In this document: positions 1 through 5,667 of the stretch, piece after piece
Layout of the letters: every line of letters begins with the position of its first letter
Position numbering within the stretch: the first letter of the stretch is position 1
DNA from: Actinomycetota bacterium
GTDB lineage: Bacteria; Actinomycetota; Acidimicrobiia; Acidimicrobiales; JAMCPL01
Length of the DNA stretch: 11,317 nt
Direction of reading: 5' to 3'
Assembly: GCA_023379725.1 (NCBI GenBank)
Contig: JAMCPC010000038.1
Location: 1 to 11,317 of the forward strand
Notes under the pieces: model-generated
Database searches by the model: none
What the model saw: the letters and a program-made list of their open reading frames with translations, nothing else
Told to the model about the DNA's origin: nothing
Program-made: the position numbers and the translations under genes

Positions 1-547
1 TTGGAGTCACGGTCATGGCGCTGCGGCTGATACCCGGCAATGCTGCCAGCCCCTGGCAGGCTCCTACAATGATCGTCGTGGCGAAGCCAGGGACATTGCC
101 CGAAGAGCTGTCCTCTGTGGCTCTCCCGGCGGCGCGCTCTCGCGATAGGTTTACGGCCGTACTCGCAAGAAGCAAGAGCCCTACGACTATCATGAAAACA
201 TTGCCGGCCGAGGCATGGAAGATAGAGAGTACTCCGGCGTAGGCTGGCAAGCCGACTAATGCAGTCATGGCAGTGGCCACGACAAGGAATCGCAATCTGG
301 CGGCATCAATATTTGGACCGAACGGATCACGCAACCCTTTTACTGCTGACCACACGTCACTGCGGAAGTACCAGAGTGCCGCGAAGAAAGAGCCGAAATT
401 GGCCAGCAATCCCATTACGTATGCCGTATCGGGTGAGTACCTGCCCCCGCTTACAAATACCAGGGAGATCATAGTCTTTGAACTTACCGGCAGCCATTCC
501 GCAATACCCTGGAGTAGCCCTGCCAAAGCAGCAATCAGCAGGCGCAC
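1..547 (-). CDS. UppP/BacA-like undecaprenyl-diphosphatase, partial (C-terminus beyond window)
   Basis: This frame, read from a GTG at 547, stays open to base 1 (about 182 codons); the family is usually near 270 residues, so the C-terminus is missing. Near the N-terminus it reads QGIAEWLPVSS, the first UppP signature, and close to base 1 it reads PGISRSAMTVTP, the second (PGxSRSG type). Between them are hydrophobic stretches typical of this integral membrane family. UppP enzymes dephosphorylate undecaprenyl diphosphate to recycle the lipid carrier of peptidoglycan and surface glycans. The catalytic Glu of motif 1 and the Arg of motif 2 are present. The His found in E. coli-type motif 1 (EFLPVSSTGH) is replaced: the residues after SS are K-T-M. 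The GTG lies two bases after the stop of the upstream small membrane gene, with GGGG about 11 bases before it. It could be a divergent or archaeal-like UppP branch. Family assignment is secure; exact substrate is inferred. Confidence 0.85.
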   Translation of the reverse strand, partial: MRLLIAALAGLLQGIAEWLPVSSKTMISLVFVSGGRYSPDTAYVMGLLANFGSFFAALWYFRSDVWSAVKGLRDPFGPNIDAARLRFLVVATAMTALVGLPAYAGVLSIFHASAGNVFMIVVGLLLLASTAVNLSRERAAGRATEDSSSGNVPGFATTIIVGACQGLAALPGISRSAMTVTP

Positions 548-549
548 TG

Positions 550-789
550 TTATTGGATCCCCGCGTTTGCTTCGCCGTTACGCTTTCCTGCAGGATGCCG
601 GTCACTTGCAGGATGCTGGCGCCATGTGTGCCAGCCTGCATGTAGCAATACGTATCCAAACCCAATGGACCATATACCACCGAAAATACCCCATATATTG
701 AGTGGCCCACCCTTGGAAATTGCACCTGCTGCCAGTAATGCTATGCCGCTTATCAAGAGAACCAGGCCAGTAAGTATCTGTGTCTTCAT
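550..789 (-). CDS. Small two-helix membrane protein upstream of uppP-like gene
   Basis: This 79-residue protein starts with ATG and has two hydrophobic segments, about residues 4-25 and 31-51, followed by a charged tail rich in His, Arg and Lys. I do not recognise a named family. It ends two bases before the GTG of the UppP-like gene, so the two are probably co-transcribed and may be translationally coupled. The base before the ATG is the end of an inverted-repeat element, and the codon directly upstream in frame is a TAG supplied by that element. No good ribosome binding site lies at the normal distance, only a GGGA about 14 bases upstream inside the element. The original start region may therefore have been displaced or replaced by the insertion. 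Reality is supported by clean helices and the operon spacing, but it remains hypothetical. Confidence 0.6.
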   Translation of the reverse strand: MKTQILTGLVLLISGIALLAAGAISKGGPLNIWGIFGGIWSIGFGYVLLHAGWHTWRQHPASDRHPAGKRNGEANAGIQ

Positions 790-957
790 CTAGTGGTCTG
801 TCCCGTAAATAGCGTGACGTTATCCGGCAAGTCAGGGGCGTCATCTGGCAAGGCCGAGGACGAAGGCGTAGCTGGAGCTACGTCTAGGACAAGAACGTCG
901 CCAGGGGCGTCATCTGGCTGGCGGGAACCCATGGTTATTTGCGGGACAGACCACTAG
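790..957. mobile_element. MITE-like non-autonomous element with terminal inverted repeats
   Basis: The ends are inverted copies of each other: CTAGTGGTCTGTCCCG is perfect over 16 bp at both ends, and similarity continues through AAATA with one mismatch (about 22-24 bp in total). The interior has no credible reading frame. It contains a perfect 17-bp direct repeat CAGGGGCGTCATCTGGC at 833-849 and 902-918, and a hairpin core CGTAGCT-GG-AGCTACG near 867-882. This architecture fits a miniature inverted-repeat transposable element mobilised in trans. A target duplication is not obvious beyond a possible TA or CTAG contained in the palindromic tips. The left tip touches the start codon of the small membrane gene. 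I cannot name the parent insertion sequence family. Confidence 0.75.
833..918 (+). repeat. 17-bp direct repeat pair inside the MITE-like element
   Basis: The sequence CAGGGGCGTCATCTGGC occurs identically at 833-849 and 902-918, 69 bp apart. Between the copies are two related blocks around GAGGAC-GAAGGCGT and AGGAC-AAGAACGT, giving the interior a repetitive, partly mirrored structure. It may be subterminal transposase-binding sequence or relics of element rearrangement. Confidence 0.8.
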
Positions 958-1280
958 TTGCACCCATATGAGAAATTGGTGCCTCGGCATTTCGAATATA
1001 GCTATGGTATCTCATTGCATATATTATTCCGGCAGAAAGTTAACTGCGGGGAAATATTACCGAACATTTTGATGAACACTTGCGGAAATGTTCAGTAGGG
1101 GATTTGGCGCTGTCCGGGGAGTTGAAGAAGTGCGCCACCGTTTTGACTGAAGCATTTATTTACTCAAATATAGTTAGCATTTCACCTTATTGACACCTTA
1201 GGTTAGCCGTCAGTTAACTTTTGCTGGCTACTGTAACTGTTGTATGAACATTACGGATAGTGATCCAAGGAGGTAAATCT
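958..1280. promoter_or_regulatory. Non-coding upstream region of the substrate-binding protein gene
   Basis: No gene is visible here. The region holds an 8-bp perfect inverted repeat, GAACATTT at 1062-1069 and AAATGTTC at 1086-1093, separated by 16 bp, which could be an operator or a hairpin. Two candidate -35 boxes exist: TTGACT at 1143-1148 upstream of TATAGT at 1169-1174 (spacer 20, long), and TTGACA at 1190-1195 with a weak TTAACT at 1214-1219 (spacer 18). Neither pair is ideal. The rest is AT-rich without other recognisable signals. Confidence 0.4.
1267..1273 (+). promoter_or_regulatory. Strong ribosome binding site that fixes the start of the substrate-binding protein
   Basis: AAGGAGG lies seven bases before the ATG at 1281. 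This favours the ATG over an in-frame GTG at 1260, which lies upstream of the site and would place the Shine-Dalgarno sequence inside the gene. Confidence 0.85.
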
Positions 1281-2942
1281 ATGCAATTAGATAGTTTGAA
1301 GGTAGTAGCCTGCCGGTACAAGCGATTCGCGCTCGGCACATTCGTCATAGTAATGATACTGCTGTTTGTTCCCTCTATCCACCAGGTGGATGCACAGGGC
1401 ACAGCGGCTCATGTGGGCGGTAATATCTATCCTTACAGAGTGCCCGGTGAAGGGTTGTCCGGCACTACAGTAGGAGGGTATTTCTGTAAGCCAGGTCTCA
1501 GGCAAGTTCCCTGGTCTGTGTATGCGCCGTTGTGCGTTCCCAAGTGGACTGGCAACAACGGTGGTTCCACTGCCCCAGGGGTGGCTGCAAGTACCATTAC
1601 GGTAACAGTGGATATAGCCAACAATGGTGGGTTGTGCACATTTCTTGACAAAGAAGGAAGCAAATCAACAGCATCTACTGCAGTTTTCAAGCGAAATATG
1701 AATACTTATGTGGCACTATTCAACAAGGATTTTGAACTTTGGGGTAGAAGAGTGGTAATCAAGTATTTCAATGGACAGGGATGCGATATATCTGAATTGC
1801 TTGGGCAGGACCAGTCTCAGGCTGAGGCAGATGCTCAGACAGCCGCATCGCTGGGTGCTTTTGCTGACTATTCGGAGGTGGCATCTACGCCTCCTTACGA
1901 CACTGCTCTGGCCAGCCATCATATCGTTGCGATAGGTGGTGAGTTCATGCCTCATTCATGGTACCAGCAGTATGCGCCTTATGAATATTCTTACTATCCA
2001 AGCTGTACGAAGTTCGTACAGGCAGCTGTCGACGTAATAGGAAAGTCGATCAACGGGCTGCCAGCCATCTACGCAGGCAACAATACATACCAGCACGAGC
2101 CAGCCAAGATCGGATTGATATATCCGTCTGATCCACTGTTCAGTCCATGCGCCGCAGAGGCCGCCCAGTTACTATCGCAGGCGCATATACCGCTGGCTGA
2201 CCAGTTTTCCTATTCCATGACTGACCTTGCCAGCCTTTCCCCGGAAGCTGTTACTGCGGTAGCGGGATTCAAAGAAAAGGGGGTTACTACGGTAATCTGC
2301 GCATGTGATCCACTTACGCCAGCGTTCCTGGCAGAGGCCGCCGCTTCGCAGCATTACTTTCCCGAGTGGCTTGTCATGTCCATAAGTGATGTAACAGAGG
2401 TAAGGGGGATCATGTCAGCTATAGCAGGTAAGGCATTCAATACAGAGTGGGCACATGCTCTTACGATGATGGTACAGCCGGTGATGCCACAGGACCAGGA
2501 GTTTACGGTTGCATACCAGCTGGCCACCGGACACAAGCTGTCCAGCCCGCCTGCAATCGGCGATGCGGGAACGCTGTATCAGGGTCTCCTGCTCCTGTTC
2601 AGCGGCATTCAGCAGGCAGGACCTGACCTCACTCCTGCCACATTTCAGAGGGGTATGTGGTCCCTCCCTCCCTCTGTCCAGGACGCGGGATTGGGTGGCT
2701 GGTTGTTCAAGCCAGGGCATTATACGGCGCCATCCAACTTCCAGGTTCTTTACTGGTCCAATAGGGCAAGAGGTCCTGTGACTCATGAGAAAGGAGCATG
2801 GGTGGCCTGTAACGGCGGGAAGTTCTATTCGATTTATGGAAGCACATCCGTACTTCCGGCAGGTAAGCAACTCGCCTGTTTTGGCAAAGACGGCTCTTCT
2901 GCGCCGTGGAATCCACCACTCTCTGCTATCCCCAAGATCTGA
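1281..2942 (+). CDS. Secreted ABC-type substrate-binding protein (periplasmic-binding-protein type 1, LivJ-like)
   Basis: This 553-residue protein begins with a basic N-terminus and a hydrophobic core at about residues 17-33, followed by VDA-QG, a good signal peptidase I site near residue 38. There is no lipobox Cys. After a Cys-containing loop region (about 45-100) comes a PBP1 fold start, PGVAASTITVTVDIANNGG, with the alternating strand/helix pattern of Leu/Ile/Val-type extracellular binding proteins (Peripla_BP_6). The family delivers amino acids, amides or similar solutes to ABC permeases. At 553 residues it is longer than classical LivJ (about 370), largely through the extra N-terminal region and loops; similar long versions are common in Acidimicrobiia-like actinobacteria. 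No permease or ATPase genes lie nearby, so it is an orphan binding protein. The ligand cannot be told from sequence. It is probably transcribed alone, converging on the thioesterase gene. Confidence 0.8.
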   Translation: MQLDSLKVVACRYKRFALGTFVIVMILLFVPSIHQVDAQGTAAHVGGNIYPYRVPGEGLSGTTVGGYFCKPGLRQVPWSVYAPLCVPKWTGNNGGSTAPGVAASTITVTVDIANNGGLCTFLDKEGSKSTASTAVFKRNMNTYVALFNKDFELWGRRVVIKYFNGQGCDISELLGQDQSQAEADAQTAASLGAFADYSEVASTPPYDTALASHHIVAIGGEFMPHSWYQQYAPYEYSYYPSCTKFVQAAVDVIGKSINGLPAIYAGNNTYQHEPAKIGLIYPSDPLFSPCAAEAAQLLSQAHIPLADQFSYSMTDLASLSPEAVTAVAGFKEKGVTTVICACDPLTPAFLAEAAASQHYFPEWLVMSISDVTEVRGIMSAIAGKAFNTEWAHALTMMVQPVMPQDQEFTVAYQLATGHKLSSPPAIGDAGTLYQGLLLLFSGIQQAGPDLTPATFQRGMWSLPPSVQDAGLGGWLFKPGHYTAPSNFQVLYWSNRARGPVTHEKGAWVACNGGKFYSIYGSTSVLPAGKQLACFGKDGSSAPWNPPLSAIPKI

Positions 2943-3021
2943 GCCTCTACGAGTTCACTGCCTGTCAGAGTGCCATCTCCGGGGGATATCCGTAAGCAGC
3001 CGACACCCCCCAGATTAGCTG

Positions 3022-3501
3022 TCATGGGATATTGCCATGAGGTTCGCGGTGAAGTAGGAAGGTACCGGTAGCCCTACTGACCAGCTTCCCATCATGGTTG
3101 CGAATTTCAGCCTCAGTAAAGGCGACCTGGCGAGTCATCTGTACAACCTCTCCCCTGAACACCAAGTGCTCGCCTTCCTTCGCAGGATACATAGTCTCGG
3201 TCTTCATATCCACTGTGGCCTTTGTGCGATCAGGGCTTACCAACGCTGCATTTGCCGCGAAATTCATTGCAGCATCCAGCACGACCCCATGAACTCCCGC
3301 CTGTACTATACCGTGAGGGTTGCATGCCATTGAAGAAGGCACCCAGCTGCCCTCCACCCATCCAAGTTGTTCCCCGTCGACCCCGTAACGTTCAAATGTG
3401 GAACCCAGAACCTCAATCAACTTCATCCCACCATTGCCCAACCACTTATCCATATTTTTCGCCATTGCAATCAGTTCATTTCTAATCAGTTCATGATTCA
3501 A
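3022..3501 (-). CDS. PaaI-type hotdog-fold acyl-CoA thioesterase
   Basis: The 159-residue protein has the layout of PaaI/YbgC-like single hotdog thioesterases: an N-terminal helix, then NPHGIVQAGVHGVVLDAAMN (residues 61-80), the counterpart of the usual N-P-x-G-x-x-x-G-G ... L-D motif on the central helix. Asp76 is in the place of the catalytic acid. The later KTETMYPAKEGEHLVFRG and RATGTFLL segments fit the beta-strands of the fold. The second Gly of the usual GG is a Val, and the following residue is His. It probably hydrolyses an acyl- or aryl-CoA thioester in the cytoplasm; the substrate is unknown. The only upstream start is TTG at 3501 with GGGA eight bases before it; ATG at 3465 (residue 13) is an alternative. 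It lies downstream of the NIL-domain gene, across a 127-bp gap containing a repeat element, so co-transcription is uncertain. Confidence 0.8.
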   Translation of the reverse strand: MNHELIRNELIAMAKNMDKWLGNGGMKLIEVLGSTFERYGVDGEQLGWVEGSWVPSSMACNPHGIVQAGVHGVVLDAAMNFAANAALVSPDRTKATVDMKTETMYPAKEGEHLVFRGEVVQMTRQVAFTEAEIRNHDGKLVSRATGTFLLHREPHGNIP

Positions 3502-3567
3502 CCGTGAGTTCCCGCTAGGTGTCTGGTGTCAGAACCCCCGGCTGTTGACCCAGTAACCCTATATCTT

Positions 3568-3632
3568 GTGGCCCCGCCATAAAGCAGCCACTACAGCTTG
3601 TATCGTAGTACAATTCTTGCCCATGCTCCTAG
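3568..3632 (+). repeat. Diverged interspersed repeat, copy A
   Basis: This segment matches 11052-11127 in two blocks: a 24-bp hairpin block (3568-3591, 20/24 identical) and a 39-bp block (3594-3632, 30/39 identical without gaps), separated by 2 bp here and 13 bp in the other copy. The first block can fold as GTGGC/GCCAC; the second contains TTGTA-tcgtag-TACAA. The end of the second block contains the stop codon of the minus-strand NIL-domain gene (complement of CTA at 3629-3631), so the element abuts or supplies that stop. Most differences between copies are transitions. Confidence 0.7.
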
Positions 3633-3865
3633 CCCTCCACCACATCACTGAGGAGATCCACCTCTATACCTATAGATCTCAACCACTGCAGGGCAGAGTC
3701 GACATCGTCCGGTTCGCCTCCAAGTTCGCAGAGTATCCAGCCCTGCCCCTCGTCGACATTGGCCTTTCTGATGTTTGGTACAACATTGTGGTCTCTTACG
3801 AGACGAGCCAACACCGGTTCGCGGACAAGCTCCTCAGGAAAGATCAATTTTACTCTTACGTTCAC
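3629..3865 (-). CDS. Stand-alone NIL-domain protein
   Basis: The 78-residue product reads as a single NIL domain: VRVKLIFPEELVREPVLARL followed by a VVPNIRKANV segment (residues 28-37) and a C-terminal GGEPDDVDSALQWLRSIGIEV helix-strand unit. NIL domains are ferredoxin-like folds found at the C-terminus of the methionine transporter ATPase MetN, where they bind ligand, and fused to ferredoxins in sulfur-related proteins. Here it is alone, with no transporter. The start is GTG, three bases after the LarE stop, with AAGGA about ten bases upstream, so it is almost certainly co-transcribed with LarE. It is likely a small ligand-binding or partner protein for the neighbouring sulfur transferase; this role is inferred from position only. 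Its stop codon lies inside the repeat element described at 3568-3632. Confidence 0.8.
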   Translation of the reverse strand: MNVRVKLIFPEELVREPVLARLVRDHNVVPNIRKANVDEGQGWILCELGGEPDDVDSALQWLRSIGIEVDLLSDVVEG

Positions 3866-3868
3866 TTT

Positions 3869-4681
3869 CTACGATTCCTTATACTCTTCCAAGTCGAGTG
3901 CAACATACTTGAATCCTACCTCTTTTACTGCACTAAGTGTTTGCTCACGGGCCGCTACTGCCTGACCAAATTCATCCTTACCTATTACTATGCGTGCTAT
4001 GTCGCCATGGTGCCTGACCCTTACCTGCTTGAATCCAAGTTTACGCAATGATCTCTCTGCTCGCGATACGGTGGATAATTTTTCTATATCTATAGGGGTA
4101 CCATGTGGTATACGTGAGGATAGGCATGCCATTGAAGGTTTATCCCAGATGTCCAACTTCAACGTCCTAGCTATGCTCCTCACCTCATCTTTGGTCATAC
4201 CTGCATACACCAGAGGAAAAGATGCTCCACGCCTGCGTGCAGCTACCTGTCCTGGGCGCGTACTGTCAAGGTCGCTGGCATTTACCCCCAGTATCACCGC
4301 AGCTTCTTCTCTGACAGCTACAGACTCTAGGGCATCCATCAAGGCATTCTTGCAGTGAAAACAGCGATCACCTTCGTTGGCTATATAATCAAGATTCTCA
4401 AACTCCCGTGTAGGTATTTCACTGAAACGTAACCCCCATTGCCGTGCCAATCTCCGGCATTCTTCAAGCTCGTCAGGATCGAGTGACTCCGATACAGCGG
4501 TAACGCAAAGAGCGCCGGTGTGACCAAGAACACTGTTGGCTACCCAGGCCAGCAGGCCTGAGTCCACCCCACCGGAGAATGCAACAATCACCTTACCCAG
4601 TTCCTGAAGCTGTTGTTCCAGCAACGATAGCTTACTCATTGGGCTATCCATTGGGTAATCGGTAGCGCTACTAATTACCAC
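3869..4681 (-). CDS. larE: LarE-type ATP-dependent sulfur transferase
   Basis: The product (about 270 residues from the chosen GTG) has the PP-loop ATP pyrophosphatase signature AFSGGVDS (SGGVDS at about residues 36-41) and the LarE-specific segments RCFHCK (Cys107, Cys110), STRPGQVAARRRGA, KPSMACLSSRIPHGT (Cys186) and RVRHHGDIARI. In lactobacilli LarE uses the Cys aligned with Cys186 as a sacrificial sulfur donor to make the nickel-pincer nucleotide of lactate racemase. Homologues with the extra CxxC, as here, are known to hold a [4Fe-4S] cluster that carries the sulfur catalytically. No larA, larB or larC is visible. GTG at 4681 has AAGGGAG six bases upstream and overlaps the end of the NUDIX gene by 11 bp. 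ATGs at 4651 and 4639 are alternatives; homology would also accept 4639, but neither has a ribosome site. The partner cofactor pathway is inferred. Confidence 0.88.
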   Translation of the reverse strand: MVISSATDYPMDSPMSKLSLLEQQLQELGKVIVAFSGGVDSGLLAWVANSVLGHTGALCVTAVSESLDPDELEECRRLARQWGLRFSEIPTREFENLDYIANEGDRCFHCKNALMDALESVAVREEAAVILGVNASDLDSTRPGQVAARRRGASFPLVYAGMTKDEVRSIARTLKLDIWDKPSMACLSSRIPHGTPIDIEKLSTVSRAERSLRKLGFKQVRVRHHGDIARIVIGKDEFGQAVAAREQTLSAVKEVGFKYVALDLEEYKES

Positions 4682-5621
4682 CAGTAGCTCCCTTCCAAAC
4701 AGGTTTACGTACGACATCGTATAGAACATCCACCTTTTCCCCATGTATAGCCCTGAATACATGCTCTTTCCACCTGTCCGCAGCTGCCAGCGGCGTGGGC
4801 AGGCTATCTTCAGAGAACCACCCCACGTCCATACACTCCAGCGGATGTGGCGACAGTGTTCCTCCAAGGGGAGTACATTGAAACACAAGCGAATAGAGTG
4901 GGATTCTGGTAGCGCCCAATCTAAAACCATCCAATACTGCTATTATTCGGATAGGCTCTACATCTATTCCGGTCTCTTCTTTCACCTCTTTTACTACGAC
5001 CTCGGCAGCAGAGTAGCCTACGTCAGCCCAACCAGTAGGATAGAGCCAGACGCCAGAGTCCGCTCTTTGGATAAGCAATAGCTGTCCCTGATCGTTTCCC
5101 ACAACAGCACCTACAGCAACTTTGGGTGTCACGTAACCTGGTACTCCCTTGCCTACCTGTCTCATCCACTCACTTACCAATCCGTTTACACGACCGTCTC
5201 TATCTGCAGGACATTGGAGAACTGTGCCACTGCCAGCAACAACCCCACTGCCACTTGCTGCAGCCGTATCAGTACCAGCAGCAACCTCACTACCAGAGAT
5301 GGGATGCTGATCATCGCCATACTGAATATTCAGCTTGTAGCGCTCTCTCTGCTCGTCCGCCGTAACGCGTATATCTGCGGCTATATGTAGTATCTCTTCA
5401 AATCGCTCCCGTTCATAGAGGCTCTCTGTAAATCCCAACCCAGTACGGGCTATCGCCGAAAGGCTTTCACTCCAACGCAAAAGATCATATTCTCCAGCAA
5501 TTTCCAGTCCCGAGCGATCCTTTGAGTGCTGCTCAGGGAGTTGCGACGCTGCAGCTCCTTCTGCAGTCTCCACGACATGGTTTGACTCCGGCTGACTTAG
5601 TCTTGCATTGCTGGATTCCAC
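4671..5621 (-). CDS. NUDIX hydrolase with N-terminal accessory domain and low-complexity linker
   Basis: The 316-residue product has an N-terminal helical segment (YDLLRWSESLSAIARTGLGF, from residue 45, through about 95) typical of actinobacterial NUDIX proteins with an accessory N-terminal domain. A Gly/Ala/Ser/Thr-rich stretch follows (about 109-135), then the catalytic domain from about residue 163 (VTPKVAVGAVV...). The Nudix box lies at 197-219. The metal-binding E212, E215, E216 and G218 are kept, but the box Glu expected at 203 is Tyr and the Arg at 211 is Lys. The family hydrolyses nucleoside diphosphates linked to another moiety, such as ADP-ribose or sugar nucleotides; the substrate here is unknown. 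The first in-frame start is GTG at 5621 without a clear ribosome site, and the real N-terminus may be shorter, since residues 1-44 look unstructured. It sits 46 bp after the upstream membrane gene and overlaps larE. Confidence 0.85.
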   Translation of the reverse strand: MESSNARLSQPESNHVVETAEGAAASQLPEQHSKDRSGLEIAGEYDLLRWSESLSAIARTGLGFTESLYERERFEEILHIAADIRVTADEQRERYKLNIQYGDDQHPISGSEVAAGTDTAAASGSGVVAGSGTVLQCPADRDGRVNGLVSEWMRQVGKGVPGYVTPKVAVGAVVGNDQGQLLLIQRADSGVWLYPTGWADVGYSAAEVVVKEVKEETGIDVEPIRIIAVLDGFRLGATRIPLYSLVFQCTPLGGTLSPHPLECMDVGWFSEDSLPTPLAAADRWKEHVFRAIHGEKVDVLYDVVRKPVWKGATGGN

Positions 5622-5667
5622 AGTAACATAATAGTGTCTTTTCCAACGCTCCGTCTCGCAACCAGAG

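Noticed and set aside
267..701. Open plus-strand frame of 144 codons and a 122-codon minus-strand frame (357-725) over the same region
   Set aside because: Both are shadows: the overlapping minus-strand frame from 547 contains both UppP signatures and proper membrane helices, while these translations lack coherent domain features.
1260..1280. GTG at 1260 as the start of the substrate-binding protein
   Set aside because: AAGGAGG at 1267-1273 lies downstream of it and is ideally spaced for ATG 1281, which also starts a standard signal peptide.
2415..2870. Minus-strand 151-codon open frame
   Set aside because: It is antisense to the binding-protein gene, has no recognisable motif and no ribosome site.
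2943..3021. GGGGG...CCCCC pairing between the convergent genes as a terminator
   Set aside because: The pairing is only five bases with a loop of about 20 and no T tract; too weak to call.
3566..4051. Plus-strand 161-codon open frame
   Set aside because: It runs antisense through the NIL and LarE genes, both of which have strong family motifs.
4652..4930. Longer LarE reading from 4930 as a fusion with extra N-terminal residues
   Set aside because: The extra residues are antisense-phase translation of the NUDIX gene's coding strand in another frame, and LarE homologues start close to the PP-loop; a good ribosome site lies before GTG 4681.
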